From: Pseudomonas sp. UFMG81
Lineage (GTDB): Bacteria > Pseudomonadota > Gammaproteobacteria > Pseudomonadales > Pseudomonadaceae
NCBI RefSeq assembly: GCF_015354575.1
Contig: NZ_JACAFQ010000002.1
Span: forward strand, 784-64,783
Direction: 5' to 3'
DNA: 64,000 bases
Part shown: positions 1 to 9,786 of the stretch, in pieces
Position numbering within the stretch: the first letter of the stretch is position 1
Layout of the letters: every line of letters starts with the position of its first letter
Made by a program: the position numbers and the translations under genes
The notes under the pieces: model-generated
What the model was told of the DNA's origin: nothing
Seen by the model: the letters and a program-made list of their open reading frames with translations, nothing else
Databases searched by the model: none

Positions 1-276
1 CTCCGCAAGCCCTCCGATCGGCCTCCTGAAGTCGCGAAGTTAGGGGCGGCGCCTATATTGGCGCTGCTGTCGCTGGTTGGTTGTTGTGTTGGATATCAAA
101 TTGCATTCGCCGGCTTGCCGGCGAACAGGCCATTAAAAACAACATATCAATAACAATTGAACACTCGCTGCTCTTGCTCTTGCTCTTGCTCTTGCTCTTG
201 CTCTTGCTTCTAAGCGCGCGATAGTCCAGTCACCGCCAAACGCGACTTCAGGAGGCCGAACGGAGGACTTGCGGAG
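1..276. repeat. 36-bp inverted repeat pair enclosing a hexanucleotide tract
   Basis: Bases 1-36 reappear as reverse complement at 241-276 with about two mismatches. The left arm starts at the window edge, so the repeat may extend outside. Between them lie a REP-like half site (about 108-125) and six perfect copies of CTCTTG at 171-206. No convincing gene is seen. Confidence 0.7.
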
Positions 277-460
277 CGGGGCGATGGGCATGGATGCCCA
301 TCGAGCACCGATGGGCCATGGATGGCCCTTCGGTGCGTCCACGCGGGAGCAAGGCCGGAGTGAGGGAACCCCGAAGCGAAGCGCAGGGGCCGGATGATGG
401 GAGCAGGCGGTTTTGCTTACTTTTTCCAAGAAAAAAGTAAGCCGCCGTAAGGGCGGAAAG
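277..460. repeat. Dispersed Pseudomonas-type repeat with strong hairpin
   Basis: This non-coding stretch contains nested short inverted repeats (GATGGGCAT/ATGCCCATC around 283-303, and a CCGATGGGCC...GGCCCTTCGG pair near 308-335). It ends in a hairpin, GCTTACTTTTT (415-425) with AAAAAGTAAGC (432-442). I remember similar sequence as a dispersed repeat near Pseudomonas genes; that is not tested here. Bases 461-648 hold no supported gene. Confidence 0.45.
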
Positions 461-648
461 GTGATGAAAAGTCGCTATCGTGAATGGATATGCACCGAAA
501 TATAAAAACCAGCACATTAATCTTCGAGCCCGAACTCACAGAAGCCTCGTGGATCATGGCCGTTACGCTATCGATGGCGTAGTCCTCAAGGTGGATAGCA
601 ACCAGAGGCGCCCCCTGCCCAGCGCAAACGCCGCTGCCGGCAACAACG

Positions 649-1536
649 TCAGCCCGCTTTACCCGCCGGCGCCGGCCGCAGCACCAGCCACAGCGCCGCC
701 CCGATCAGCACCCCGCCATACAGGTGCGCCATCGACAGCGGCTCATCCAGCAACCAAGCCCCCCACAACACCCCGAACACCGGAATCAGAAAGGTCACGG
801 TGCTGGCCTTCACCGGCCCAATCTCGTTCAGCAGTCGGAAGTACAGGATGTAGGCGAACGCCGTACACAGCAGCCCCAGCCCCAGCAGCGACAACCATAC
901 CTGCCAGCCGCCCCAGCTGGCCGGCGGTTGCGTGAGCGCGCTCCAGGCAAACAGCGGGCTTAACAGCAGGGTGGCGCCGAGTATGCTGCCAAGGGCCGAT
1001 AACCGGCTGTCGAGCGTTCCCACCCAACGCCGTGCGAGAAAGCCCGCGAAACCGTAGCAGGTAGTCGCCGCCAGGCAGGCCAGGGCGCCTTGCACCAGGG
1101 CCAGGTCCAGCGCCACCGGGCCGGCACCGCTGAGAATGCCAACGCCGAACAACCCAAGGAAGATCCCGCAGAGCTTGGGCAGGGTCATGGCTTCGCGGAA
1201 GCACAGCGCGCCGATCAGCACGCCCATGAGCGGTGTGGTGGCGTTGAAGATCGCCGAGTAGCCGGCCGGCAACACTTGCGCGGCCACCGAGTAGAAGGTC
1301 GCCGGGATACCAGAGTTGATCATGCCCAGTACCAGGCAGGCGCCCAGCTTGCCCTCGAAGTCCCAGCGCACCCGCGCGGCGGCGAGGATTGCGATCAACC
1401 CCAGGCAGGCGATCGACACCCGGAAGAACGCCGTCGGCACGGTGCCGAGTTCCGGGGCGATGATGCGCATGAACAGGAAGCTCGCCCCCCATACAGCGGC
1501 AAGGGTCAGCAGGCGGGCTAGGGCGATGGGGCTCAC
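649..1536 (-). CDS. EamA-family (DMT) transporter
   Basis: A 295-residue integral membrane protein with about ten hydrophobic segments and the internal two-fold EamA repeat. It starts RLLTLAAVWGASFLFMRI and its second half contains a TFLIPVFGVLWGAWLLDEPL segment typical of the family's last repeat. DMT proteins export amino acids, metabolites or drugs across the inner membrane; the substrate cannot be told from sequence. The start is GTG at 1536, preceded by GGAG. It is divergent from aceK. The family call is firm and the substrate unknown. Confidence 0.85.
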   Translation of the reverse strand: MSPIALARLLTLAAVWGASFLFMRIIAPELGTVPTAFFRVSIACLGLIAILAAARVRWDFEGKLGACLVLGMINSGIPATFYSVAAQVLPAGYSAIFNATTPLMGVLIGALCFREAMTLPKLCGIFLGLFGVGILSGAGPVALDLALVQGALACLAATTCYGFAGFLARRWVGTLDSRLSALGSILGATLLLSPLFAWSALTQPPASWGGWQVWLSLLGLGLLCTAFAYILYFRLLNEIGPVKASTVTFLIPVFGVLWGAWLLDEPLSMAHLYGGVLIGAALWLVLRPAPAGKAG

Positions 1537-1704
1537 GGGGGTCTCCGGCGGTAGGGCAGGGGCGCGAGTGTACGCCAGGGTGGGCAGGGGATTCTTGTGC
1601 TTTCTTGCTATGTAATAGCGCCCGGGCGGGTGCGCTCGGGGTCACCGATTGCCTGCGCTGCGGCTAAGCTCTTGCGATGCCCCTCCCGCACAGAGACCCC
1701 GCGC

Positions 1705-3414
1705 ATGACCCAGCACTGGCCCGCCGGCGAAATCGCCCGGATGATCCTCGACGGCTTCGACGACTACCGCGAACAGTTCCGCCGCATCACCCTCGGTGCC
1801 CGCGAGCGCTTCGAGCAAGCGCGCTGGCAGGATATCCAGCGGGCGGCGGCGGCGCGCATCAACCTCTACGAACAGAAAGTCGGCGAGGTCAACGGCTGGC
1901 TGCGCGACGGCTTCGACGAGGAAGTGCTGCTGGACGTGGAGCAGTGGCCGCTGGTCAAGAGCGCCTATATCCGCCTGATCGACCCGCGTCTGGACGACGA
2001 GCTGTCGGAGACCTGGTACAACTCGCTGTTCTGCAGCCTGTTCAGCCATGACCAGATCAGCGACGGCTGCATGTTCATCCACACCACCCGGCCGTCGATC
2101 CGCAGCCACGCGCGTGCCACGCAAACCCGCACCTACACGCTCGACGAGGGCCTCAAGGGCTTGCTTGGCGCTGTGCTCGCCGAACATGGGTTCGCCTTCG
2201 GCGACCTGGCCGGTGATATCGCCCGGCTCGAAGAGCAATTGCGCGAAAGCCTGCCCGACTGGGTGTGCAAGGACCCGGCCCTGGCGCTGGAGCTGTTCAC
2301 CCCGGTGCTCTACCGCAATAAGGGCGCCTACCTGGTCGGCCGTCTGTACAACGACGACGAGCAATGGCCGCTGGTGATCCCGCTGTTGCACCGCGAGGGC
2401 CATGGCATCGAGGCCGATGCGCTGATCACCGACGAGGCCGAGGTGTCGATCATCTTCTCCTTCACCCGTTCCTACTTCATGGTCGACGTGCCGGTGCCGG
2501 GCGAGTTCGTCAACTTTCTCAAGCGCATCCTGCCGGGCAAGCACATCGCCGAGCTGTACACCTCGATTGGTTTCTACAAGCATGGCAAGTCGGAGTTCTA
2601 CCGCGCGCTGATCGGCCACCTGGCGCGCAGTGACGATCGCTTTGTCATGGCCCCGGGGGTGCGTGGCATGGTCATGAGCGTATTCACCCTGCCGGGCTTC
2701 AATACCGTGTTCAAGATCATCAAGGACCGCTTCTCGCCGTCGAAGACCGTCGACCGCGCCACGGTGATCGACAAGTATCGGCTGGTGAAAAGCGTCGACC
2801 GGGTCGGGCGCATGGCCGATACCCAGGAGTTCGCCGACTTTCGCTTCCCACGGGCCAAGTTCGACGCCGAATGCCTGGCTGAGCTACTGGAAGTGGCACC
2901 GTCCACCGTGGCCCTGGAGGGCGACACGGTGCTGATCCGCCACTGCTGGACCGAGCGGCGCATGACCCCGCTCAACCTGTACCTGGAACACGCCAGCGAG
3001 GCGCAGGTGCTGGAGGCGCTGGAGGACTACGGGCTGGCCATCAAACAACTGGCGGCGGCCAACATCTTCCCTGGTGACATGCTGCTGAAGAACTTCGGCG
3101 TCACCCGTCATGGCCGGGTGGTGTTCTACGACTATGACGAGATCAGCTTCCTCACCGAGGTGAACTTCCGCCATATCCCGCCGCCACGGTACCCGGAGGA
3201 CGAGATGTCCGGCGAGCCATGGTACTCGATCGGGCCGCATGATGTGTTCCCCGAGGAGTTCCCTCCCTTTCTGTTCGCCGATATCGGCCAGCGCCGGTTG
3301 TTCAGCCGGTTGCATGGCGAGCTGTATGACGCCGACTACTGGAAGGGGTTGCAGGAGGCGATACGTGAGGGGAAGGTGATCGATGTGTTCCCGTACCGGC
3401 GCAAGGGGCGCTGA
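1705..3414 (+). CDS. aceK: Isocitrate dehydrogenase kinase/phosphatase
   Basis: A 569-residue protein, the usual AceK length. It reversibly phosphorylates isocitrate dehydrogenase and so divides carbon between the TCA cycle and the glyoxylate shunt during growth on acetate or fatty acids. The AceK ATP-loop signature [10 protein letters not shown] lies near residue 315, and the kinase-type acidic motif YDYDEI near 475 follows [17 protein letters not shown]. The ATG at 1705 was chosen because the upstream in-frame extension is GC-poor in family resemblance and the MTQHWP start fits the family. It stands alone here rather than beside aceA/aceB as in enterobacteria. Confidence 0.95.
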   Translation: MTQHWPAGEIARMILDGFDDYREQFRRITLGARERFEQARWQDIQRAAAARINLYEQKVGEVNGWLRDGFDEEVLLDVEQWPLVKSAYIRLIDPRLDDELSETWYNSLFCSLFSHDQISDGCMFIHTTRPSIRSHARATQTRTYTLDEGLKGLLGAVLAEHGFAFGDLAGDIARLEEQLRESLPDWVCKDPALALELFTPVLYRNKGAYLVGRLYNDDEQWPLVIPLLHREGHGIEADALITDEAEVSIIFSFTRSYFMVDVPVPGEFVNFLKRILPGKHIAELYTSIGFYKHGKSEFYRALIGHLARSDDRFVMAPGVRGMVMSVFTLPGFNTVFKIIKDRFSPSKTVDRATVIDKYRLVKSVDRVGRMADTQEFADFRFPRAKFDAECLAELLEVAPSTVALEGDTVLIRHCWTERRMTPLNLYLEHASEAQVLEALEDYGLAIKQLAAANIFPGDMLLKNFGVTRHGRVVFYDYDEISFLTEVNFRHIPPPRYPEDEMSGEPWYSIGPHDVFPEEFPPFLFADIGQRRLFSRLHGELYDADYWKGLQEAIREGKVIDVFPYRRKGR

Positions 3415-3467
3415 GTCGCCACGCCCAATTGCGCGCCAGCTCTCATAGCTGTCTTGCACGGACCCTC

Positions 3468-3584
3468 TGTAGGAGCGGCCTTGTGCCGCGAACGGGCGGC
3501 ATCGCAGCCCCAGCCATTTAAGTAGCAAAATCGATAGCTGGGGCCGATCTGCGGCCCTTTCGCGGCACAAGGCCGCTCCTACAG
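3468..3584. repeat. REP pair (inverted)
   Basis: TGTAGGAGCGGCCTTGTGCCGCGAA is mirrored by TTCGCGGCACAAGGCCGCTCCTACA, forming a cruciform-capable BIME between aceK and the convergent DUF6279 gene. It may act as a bidirectional terminator or mRNA stabiliser. Confidence 0.85.
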
Positions 3585-3642
3585 GGTACGTGCTACCAGG
3601 TGGGGCTTGCCGGCGAAGGGCCGCATGGCTGTACTCGAAGGG

Positions 3643-4503
3643 TCAATGCTTGAGGCACTTGAGTTCACTGAAGTCGGTACGTACCTGGCCCAGCTTCTGC
3701 TGAAGCAACTGACGCTGTGCCGGGCTGCTCTTTTTCATCAAGTCCACCAGCAGGCTGCGGGCCTGCGCTTCGCTGTTCTGGAAGGCCTGGCGATACTCGG
3801 GCGTCCACAGGCTCTCCTTGCGTTGCAGCAGCTGCGCCAGGCGCGGCTCGAAGTTGGGCGAGGTACGTTGGTTCATCGCCAGCACCAGTTGTTGTTGCCA
3901 GTGGGCACGGTTGGCGATCGCCTGGCGATTCTGGTCGCCCAGCGCCTGGGACCAGCTCAACACCCGTAGCCGCTGCTCGCCGCTGAGCTCGCCCAGCCAG
4001 GGCTCCAGGCGCTTCTGCATGCGCTTGGCACGGTTTTCGACTTGTTGCGGCACGGGGGTGTCGGCGTTTTCCTTCTGGCGCTTGTCGATGTCCTTGCGAA
4101 ACGCCTGGCGCATCTCGGCCACCTGGCTGTCGCTCATGCCGCGCAGCAGCTCGGTGGCGGAGGGGGTGATCTGCTCGGCGACCCGGCCGATGGCCTGGCG
4201 AGCTTCAAGGGTACGTTGTTGCAGGGCCGTATCGGTGACCGCGTCGTTGGCCACCATCGCCTGCACCCGGTCGAGCCAGTCGAGGTAGCCGGGCAGTTGC
4301 GTGCGGCAGTGCCAGGCCAGCTGTTCCTTGAGCCGTTCGTCGAGCAGGGCTTTCTGCTCACGGTTCATGTCCAGGTAATCATCCAGCGACCACGGCACCA
4401 GCCGGTCGAGGTTGCGGTAGGCCAGGTCGATGCGGTTGCAGGCCGCCAGCAGCACGGCGCAGGCGACCAGGGCGAGCAGGGCGTGGGACAGGCGTGCGGG
4501 CAT
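3643..4503 (-). CDS. DUF6279-family lipoprotein
   Basis: A 286-residue protein with an N-terminal lipoprotein signal: a hydrophobic stretch ALLALVACAVLLAAC ending in a lipobox (LAAC, Cys about 22). The mature part is helical and rich in Gln, Arg and Glu, starting NRIDLAYRNLDRLVPWSLDDYL, which I associate with the DUF6279 family of Pseudomonas lipoproteins of unknown function. It is probably outer-membrane anchored, because Asn rather than Asp follows the Cys. It is monocistronic and divergent from the S1-domain gene at 4634. No function is assigned. Confidence 0.8.
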   Translation of the reverse strand: MPARLSHALLALVACAVLLAACNRIDLAYRNLDRLVPWSLDDYLDMNREQKALLDERLKEQLAWHCRTQLPGYLDWLDRVQAMVANDAVTDTALQQRTLEARQAIGRVAEQITPSATELLRGMSDSQVAEMRQAFRKDIDKRQKENADTPVPQQVENRAKRMQKRLEPWLGELSGEQRLRVLSWSQALGDQNRQAIANRAHWQQQLVLAMNQRTSPNFEPRLAQLLQRKESLWTPEYRQAFQNSEAQARSLLVDLMKKSSPAQRQLLQQKLGQVRTDFSELKCLKH

Positions 4504-4633
4504 GAGCGAACCCTTGCAAGGACTGGCCAGGCGATAGACGCAAAGGGGGCTCGGCGGTTCCGGCGGATGTGTGCTCGGGCGGCCGGGCGGGTCAGGTGTT
4601 AGAATAGCCGCCTTGTCTTGAGGATCATCGGAA

Positions 4634-5470
4634 ATGGCTCTGCTTGGGCGCTACAACAGTTTGCAAATCGTTAAACACGTGGAATTCGGCCTGTACCTGG
4701 ACGGCGGTGCCGATGGCGAAATTCTTCTGCCGCGCCGCTACTTCCCCAAGGATGCAGAGCTTGAACTCGACGACTGGCTCAACGTGTTCATCTATCTGGA
4801 CAGCGAAGACCAGCTGATCGCCACCACCGAAAAGCCGAAAATGCAGGTGGGCGAATTCGCCAGCCTCAAGGTCAAGGACATCAACGGTGCCGGCATCTTC
4901 CTCGACTGGGGCCTGTCCAAGGACCTGCTGATGCCGTACTCGGAAGAGTCGCGGCCGCTGAAGATCGGCGACTACTGCGTGGTCCACGCCTATCTGGACA
5001 AACGCACCCGGCGTATCACCGCCACCGCCAAGCTGGACCGCTACCTGGACAACGCCCCGGTTGACTACAAGCCCGGCCAGCCGGTCGAGCTGCTGGTGGC
5101 CGGTGAAACCCCGATGGGCTTCAAGGCGATCATCAACAACCGCCACTGGGGCCTGATCCACAAGAACGAGGTGTTCAAGTTCCTGCGCTCGGGCATGCAC
5201 GAGAAGGGCTTCATCAAGGAAGTGCGCCACGACGGCAAGATCGCCCTGAGCCTGCAGCCGGTGGGCGAGGCGCTGGCCGACAGCCTCAACGAGCAGATCA
5301 TGCAGCGCCTGGAAGCGGCCGGTGGCGTGCTGCCGGTGTGCGACAAGAGCGACCCGGCGGTGATCAGCCAGATGTTCAACGTCAGCAAGGGCAACTTCAA
5401 GAAAGCCATTGGCGCGTTGTTCAAGCAGGGCAAGATCGTCATCCATGACGACCGGATCGAGCGGGCCTGA
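4634..5470 (+). CDS. CvfB/YitL-like S1 RNA-binding protein
   Basis: A 278-residue soluble protein made of tandem S1-like OB folds followed by a C-terminal winged-helix-like domain. The segment FASLKVKDINGAGIFLDWGL (about 77-96) is the S1 repeat characteristic of the CvfB family, and GHIHKNEVF-like wording appears as WGLIHKNEVFKFL around 174. The end (ISQMFNVSKGNFKKAIGALFKQGKI) resembles the family's winged helix. CvfB proteins bind RNA and affect virulence-gene expression in Gram-positives; the role in Pseudomonas is unclear. The ATG at 4634 is preceded by a GGA-containing ribosome site. Confidence 0.85.
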   Translation: MALLGRYNSLQIVKHVEFGLYLDGGADGEILLPRRYFPKDAELELDDWLNVFIYLDSEDQLIATTEKPKMQVGEFASLKVKDINGAGIFLDWGLSKDLLMPYSEESRPLKIGDYCVVHAYLDKRTRRITATAKLDRYLDNAPVDYKPGQPVELLVAGETPMGFKAIINNRHWGLIHKNEVFKFLRSGMHEKGFIKEVRHDGKIALSLQPVGEALADSLNEQIMQRLEAAGGVLPVCDKSDPAVISQMFNVSKGNFKKAIGALFKQGKIVIHDDRIERA

Positions 5471-5851
5471 TCAGCCCTGCACGAAGGTGCGGAAATCCAG
5501 CTGCTCGCCGCCCGGGCGGGTGTCGCGCAGCAGGGAGTCGCGGTCGGCGCTCAGCGCCAGGCTGATGGTCGAGCGACGCTTGCCGGGGTGACGCACTTCC
5601 ATCTGCTCCTGGTGAGCGCGCAGGAAGTTGACCGGCACTTTCAAGTGCTGCAGTTCGTCGGTCTCGGGGGTGTGCAGCAGCAGGTTGACCCAGTCGGGCT
5701 GGCCTTTGCGCAGCAGTGCCACCGGCACTTCGAACCACCACAGGTTGCGCTTCTTGTCGAGGATGGCGAACAGGGTGTTGTCGCGGTCGAGTACCGGCCG
5801 GGCCAGCGCTTCGTTGCGCCGGGCGATGGCGGTGGGTTTATCGAGTTTCAT
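5471..5851 (-). CDS. Conserved hypothetical protein, 126 residues
   Basis: I do not recognise a named family. The protein starts MKLDKPTAIARRNEAL and contains NTLFAILDKKRNLWWFEVPV and WVNLLLHTPETDELQHL, giving a soluble alpha/beta protein with no signal or membrane segment. The ATG at 5851 is used because the frame further upstream runs through REP DNA. Codon usage is high-GC like the neighbours, which supports a real gene. It converges on the CvfB-like gene and abuts its stop (5470/5471). Confidence 0.7.
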   Translation of the reverse strand: MKLDKPTAIARRNEALARPVLDRDNTLFAILDKKRNLWWFEVPVALLRKGQPDWVNLLLHTPETDELQHLKVPVNFLRAHQEQMEVRHPGKRRSTISLALSADRDSLLRDTRPGGEQLDFRTFVQG

Positions 5852-5944
5852 GCAGGTTCCTGCGGGTTGACGCCAGAAAGGCCTGACATTGTGCGGGGTG
5901 GCGCAGGGCGGGGCAAGGTTTGCCGATCGGCTTTGCCCTTTCGG

Positions 5945-6176
5945 GCCAATCGCCGGCAAGCCGGCTCCCACAGGGCCAGGCGCGGTCCTTGTGGGAGCAA
6001 CTGTCTTGCGCAGGCTTCTGTAGGAGCGGCCTTGTGTCGCGAAAGGGGGGCGCAGCGCCCCCAGGATCTCGAGTACGCCCAAGATCGCCGGGGCCGCTCC
6101 GCGGCCCTTTCGCGACACAAGGCCGCTCCTACAGAGACCACGCAAGATGTGGGAGCCGGCTTGCCGGCGATTGGCC
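5945..6176. repeat. Cluster of REP elements
   Basis: It contains a half site CCGGCAAGCCGGCTCCCACAG, a full inverted pair of GTAGGAGCGGCCTTGTGTCGC type (about 6019-6135), and a further half site GTGGGAGCCGGCTTGCCGGC (about 6149-6172). The whole 5852-6183 gap is occupied by this cluster; no gene is seen. Confidence 0.85.
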
Positions 6177-6183
6177 CGTCGAC

Positions 6184-7650
6184 TCAGCGACGAAGCGGCT
6201 GGCTCAACTCGGACGTGGCCCCGTCGCTGGTTGTCACTGTCGCGGTGAAGCTCTTCGACCTTGCACTCTGCTCCAGCGCCTGGGCAAACCGCGCCCGCCC
6301 CTGGTCATCGCTGTTCACCAGCACCTCCCCCAGATACTGCTCGGCCTCGGTCCCGGCCGCCTCGGCATTGCCGAACACCTCGACCCGCAATAGGCTCGAC
6401 GCCGGCCCCTGCACCTCGCCCCGCAGCACATTCCCTTGCAGGGCAATGAGCCTGGGCGGCTGCTGGTTATGGTTGGGCAACGGCTGGCAGGGCTTGGGCT
6501 GGCCATTGCCATCGCAGATGATCGCCTGGTCCTGTTTCGGCAAATCCGCCCCCACACCCCGCGACCCGACGTACAGCGCGTGGGCCTGGGCCGGCACGCC
6601 GAACACGATGGCCCCGGTGCGCTGGCCTTCCACGCACGAGCCACCGGCCTCGCAGCGGCGGATGTCCTGGCTGTTGCCCCAGATGCGGTTGGCGCTCAGG
6701 CGCGTGGCGGTGCTGTCCGGCTCCGGACGCAGCGCCACGCCGATGCGGTTGCCATGGATCAGGTTGCCGTCGAGGATGTTGCCCTCGCCGGTGACGCTGA
6801 TGCCGATGGAGTTGCCGGTGAAGGTGTTGGCGGCCAGGTAGTTGCGCTTGCCCCAGTTGATCTGCAGGCCGTCGGAGTAGTCCTCGAAGCGGTTGCGCAC
6901 CACGCTGTTGTCGTTGCCCAGCAATATCTCGATGCCCTGCGACGGTTCCGGGTTGGCCGGGGTGGAGCGGAACAGGTTGTCGGCCACCAGGTTGAACGCC
7001 GCGCCGCGAGTCAGTTCCAGGCCGTCGCCATTGTCGATCAGCTGGTTGCGCAGCACCTTGTTGTTATTGGTGGTGGTGGCGGTCGGGTTGCCGGCGCCGT
7101 CGTCGCCAGTGAGCATGATCCCGGCGCCGCCCTTGTTGGCGACGATGCGGTTGTCCTGGATGACGTTGCCGCTGGCGCGGTTGACCAGGATGCCGATGCA
7201 GAAGTTGCGTACTTCCAGCCCCTGGAGCTGCACGCCCTGGGTGTCGCGCAGCACCAGCCCCGGGTGGGTGGTGGTGCGCACGTTGGTGCCGAACTGGCCG
7301 GGCAGGGCGCCGGGGCAGGTGCGCGCGCCTTGGTCCTTGATGTAACCCGAGCCGTCGATGGCGATGTATTGCCCGTCGCGGGCCCAGGCTTGGCCGGTGA
7401 TGGCCACCGGCCCCTTGATTTCGGGCAGGGCGCGGGTGGGGCGAATCACATAGGGCGGCTGGCCGACGGCGGCGATGTCGATGCGGTATTGGCCCGGGTG
7501 GCGGTTGTTGGTCTCGATGGCCCAGCGCAGGGTGCCGGGCTGGTCGTCGTCGGCGTAGCGATCGACGGTCAGCACTTGCGGTTGCGGGGTGGCCAGGGCA
7601 GGCAGGGGGAGTAGCGGCAGCAAGGCCGCCAGCGCAGGCAAAAGGCGCAT
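6184..7650 (-). CDS. Secreted right-handed parallel beta-helix protein
   Basis: A 488-residue protein with a Sec signal peptide (MRLLPALAALLPLLPLPALA). The body carries spaced Asn-rich turns such as NVIQDNRIVANKGG, NNKVLRNQLIDNGDG, NSVVRNRFEDYSDG and NILDGNLIHGNRIG. These are PbH1-type repeats of a parallel beta-helix, as in polysaccharide lyases, epimerases and NosD-like proteins. The N-terminal VDRYADDDQPGTLRWAIE resembles the start of many secreted beta-helix proteins. No catalytic residues could be assigned; a role on extracellular polysaccharide is inference. The ATG at 7650 is chosen because it begins the signal peptide. Confidence 0.75.
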   Translation of the reverse strand: MRLLPALAALLPLLPLPALATPQPQVLTVDRYADDDQPGTLRWAIETNNRHPGQYRIDIAAVGQPPYVIRPTRALPEIKGPVAITGQAWARDGQYIAIDGSGYIKDQGARTCPGALPGQFGTNVRTTTHPGLVLRDTQGVQLQGLEVRNFCIGILVNRASGNVIQDNRIVANKGGAGIMLTGDDGAGNPTATTTNNNKVLRNQLIDNGDGLELTRGAAFNLVADNLFRSTPANPEPSQGIEILLGNDNSVVRNRFEDYSDGLQINWGKRNYLAANTFTGNSIGISVTGEGNILDGNLIHGNRIGVALRPEPDSTATRLSANRIWGNSQDIRRCEAGGSCVEGQRTGAIVFGVPAQAHALYVGSRGVGADLPKQDQAIICDGNGQPKPCQPLPNHNQQPPRLIALQGNVLRGEVQGPASSLLRVEVFGNAEAAGTEAEQYLGEVLVNSDDQGRARFAQALEQSARSKSFTATVTTSDGATSELSQPLRR

Positions 7651-7893
7651 GGGTGCGGGTTTCCACGGGCTGTTGTTGTTATGCGGCGCGCCGGGCGGAG
7701 GCGGCCTGTCTGCGGGCGATTCTAGGGGAGGCCGCTGGCTTCGCGGCGCGCAGCAAGGCGAATCGGTGCGGTATTCGCCCGCTGTTTGCCGTTCGGCTGG
7801 CGTTGATCGAACCATTTGAAACTCTAGCGAACAGGCGCGGGTCGATCTGTTGTCGACACGATTTCGCGTGTCTTTCCCGCAAGGAGACATCCC

Positions 7894-8073
7894 ATGAGTG
7901 GCACCAAGGACAAAGCGAAAGGCCTGGCCAACGAGGCCGTGGGCAACATCAAGCAGGGCGTCGGCAAGGTCACCGACAACGACCGGCTGCGCGCCGAAGG
8001 CAAGGCCCAGGAGCTCAAGGGCGAGGCGCAACAGGCGGTAGGCAAGGTCAAGGATGCCGTGAAGAAACCTTGA
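7894..8073 (+). CDS. CsbD-family stress protein
   Basis: A 59-residue hydrophilic protein, [19 protein letters not shown] onward, with the CsbD pattern of repeated AxGKxQELKGxAQQAVGK. CsbD-like proteins (E. coli YjbJ, Bacillus CsbD) are abundant under general or envelope stress; no biochemical role is established. The ATG at 7894 follows AAGGAGA. A REP pair follows the stop directly. No stress-sigma promoter could be assigned with confidence upstream. Confidence 0.9.
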   Translation: MSGTKDKAKGLANEAVGNIKQGVGKVTDNDRLRAEGKAQELKGEAQQAVGKVKDAVKKP

Positions 8074-8080
8074 CGTGTCA

Positions 8081-8160
8081 CGTAGGAGCCAGCCTTGCGG
8101 GCGAACCGGGCGTTACGCGATATCGGCGCCCGGTTCGCCAGCAAGGCTGGCTCCTACGGA
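8081..8160. repeat. REP pair (inverted)
   Basis: CGTAGGAGCCAGCCTTGCGGGCGAACCGG is mirrored by CCGGTTCGCCAGCAAGGCTGGCTCCTACG just after the CsbD gene. A stem of this strength can terminate transcription. Confidence 0.85.
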
Positions 8161-8293
8161 TTTGTAGGCGTTTTCTTGCATTTGCCACGCAGCAGTCACA
8201 GTACCGACGCTGTCTATTAGACTTGTCAGCATTGACAAGGCCTTCCTGTAGTCGGCCAGCCCCTCAGACGATCAAGCGGCGAAAGGAGACGCT

Positions 8294-9253
8294 ATGATTT
8301 TCCCCGACCTGCGCGGCCTGCCCCTGCACCGCGTGCTGGTGCGCACCGTCAAGGAATTCCTCGACGACGAGATGTCCACCTACGCCTCCGCGCTGGCCTA
8401 CCAGATGCTGTTCTCGCTGTTCCCCTTCCTGCTGTTCCTGATCGCCCTGATCGGCTTTCTGCACCTGCCGGACTTCTTCTCCTGGCTGCGCCTGCAATCG
8501 GAGCTGGTGTTGCCGCCCCAGGCGCTGGAGCAGGTCAACCCGGTGATCGACCAGTTGCAGCAATCCAAGGGCGGCTTGCTTTCGGTGGGTATCGTCATCG
8601 CCCTGTGGACCGCCTCGGCCGGCGTGCGCCTGATGATGAGCGCGATGAACGCAGCCTACGACGTGCCTGAAGGCCGCCCCGTGTGGAAGCGCGTCCCGCT
8701 GTCGATCATCTACACCGTCGGCATCGCCGGCATGCTGCTGGCGGCGGCCGCGCTGATGGTGCTCGGGCCGCAGGTGATGGAGTGGATCGCCGCGCAAGTG
8801 GGCTTGCAGGAGGCGGTGGTGATCGTCTGGACCGTGCTGCGCTGGCCGGCGATCATCATCCTGATGATGGTGGCGGTGGCGCTGATCTACTACGTGATGC
8901 CCGACGTGAAGCAGAAATTCCGCTTCATCACCCCAGGCTCGGTGCTGGCGGTGGTGGTGTGGATCATCGCTTCGCTGGGTTTTGCCTACTACGTGAAGAC
9001 CTTTGCCGACTACAACGCCATGTATGGCAGTATCGGGGCGATCATCGTGCTGCTGCTGTATTTCTACATCTCTGCCGCCGTGCTGTTGCTGGGGGCGGAG
9101 ATGAACGCGGTGATCGAGCACATGTCGGCCGAGGGCAAGGACCCCGGCGCCAAGGACTTCGCCCACGACAACCCGCAGGAAACCATCACCGTGCTCGGCC
9201 ATGAGCACCCGGTGACACCCGAACCCCACAGCCACGAGCCCAACCCCCGATGA
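8294..9253 (+). CDS. YihY/BrkB-family inner membrane protein
   Basis: A 319-residue protein with about six transmembrane helices in the YihY (formerly RNase BN, now known not to be one) family. Recognisable pieces are [21 protein letters not shown] near the N-terminus and a [20 protein letters not shown] segment near residue 240. The C-terminal tail is hydrophilic and His-rich. The ATG at 8294 follows AAGGAG. The stop overlaps the start of the peptide deformylase gene by four bases (ATGA), so the two are probably co-translated. Its molecular role is unknown. Confidence 0.9.
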   Translation: MIFPDLRGLPLHRVLVRTVKEFLDDEMSTYASALAYQMLFSLFPFLLFLIALIGFLHLPDFFSWLRLQSELVLPPQALEQVNPVIDQLQQSKGGLLSVGIVIALWTASAGVRLMMSAMNAAYDVPEGRPVWKRVPLSIIYTVGIAGMLLAAAALMVLGPQVMEWIAAQVGLQEAVVIVWTVLRWPAIIILMMVAVALIYYVMPDVKQKFRFITPGSVLAVVVWIIASLGFAYYVKTFADYNAMYGSIGAIIVLLLYFYISAAVLLLGAEMNAVIEHMSAEGKDPGAKDFAHDNPQETITVLGHEHPVTPEPHSHEPNPR

Positions 9254-9786
9254 TCCGCGACATTCTCAAGATGGGCGACGAGCGCCTGCTGCGCATCGCC
9301 CCGCCGGTCCCCGAGCACATGCTTGGCAGCCCCGAGCTGCAACAGCTGATCGACGACATGTTCGAAACCATGGCCCATGTGGGTGGCGTGGGCTTGGCCG
9401 CGCCACAGATTGGCGTCGACCTGCAACTGGTGATCTTCGGCTTCGAACGCAGCGAGCGCTACCCGGATGCCGAGGCGGTGCCGCGCACCATCCTGCTCAA
9501 CCCGGTGATCACGCCGCTGGCCACCGAGGTCGAAGATGGCTGGGAGGGTTGCCTGTCGGTGCCTGGCTTGCGCGGCGTGGTGCCGCGCTACAAGCACATC
9601 AGCTACACCGGCCTCGACCCGCAGGGCAACCCGATCGACCGCTTCGCCGATGGCTTCCATGCCCGGGTGGTGCAGCACGAGTGCGACCACCTGATCGGCC
9701 GGCTCTACCCCTCGCGCATCCAGGACTTCAGCAAGTTTGGCTACACCGAGGTGCTGTTCCCCGGGCTCGAAGTCGCCGACGACTGA
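9250..9786 (+). CDS. def: Peptide deformylase
   Basis: A 178-residue enzyme that removes the formyl group from nascent N-termini. All three family motifs are present: GVGLAAPQ (46-53), EGCLS (99-103) and the metal-binding HECDH (143-147); Cys101, His143 and His147 would hold the metal and Glu144 act as catalyst. It is translationally coupled to the upstream yihY gene. It is not beside fmt, so this is probably an additional deformylase rather than the def of the fmt locus; that is inference from context. Confidence 0.93.
   Translation: MIRDILKMGDERLLRIAPPVPEHMLGSPELQQLIDDMFETMAHVGGVGLAAPQIGVDLQLVIFGFERSERYPDAEAVPRTILLNPVITPLATEVEDGWEGCLSVPGLRGVVPRYKHISYTGLDPQGNPIDRFADGFHARVVQHECDHLIGRLYPSRIQDFSKFGYTEVLFPGLEVADD

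Noticed and set aside
171-206. The CTCTTG tract as a CRISPR array or a coding Arg-Ala repeat
   Set aside because: The unit is only 6 bp without spacers, and the frame through it (RARARA) has no ribosome site or family match.
7805-7893. An AlgU or RpoS promoter before the CsbD gene
   Set aside because: GAACC and GAAAC are present, but no matching -10 stands at the right spacing, so it was not listed as a feature.
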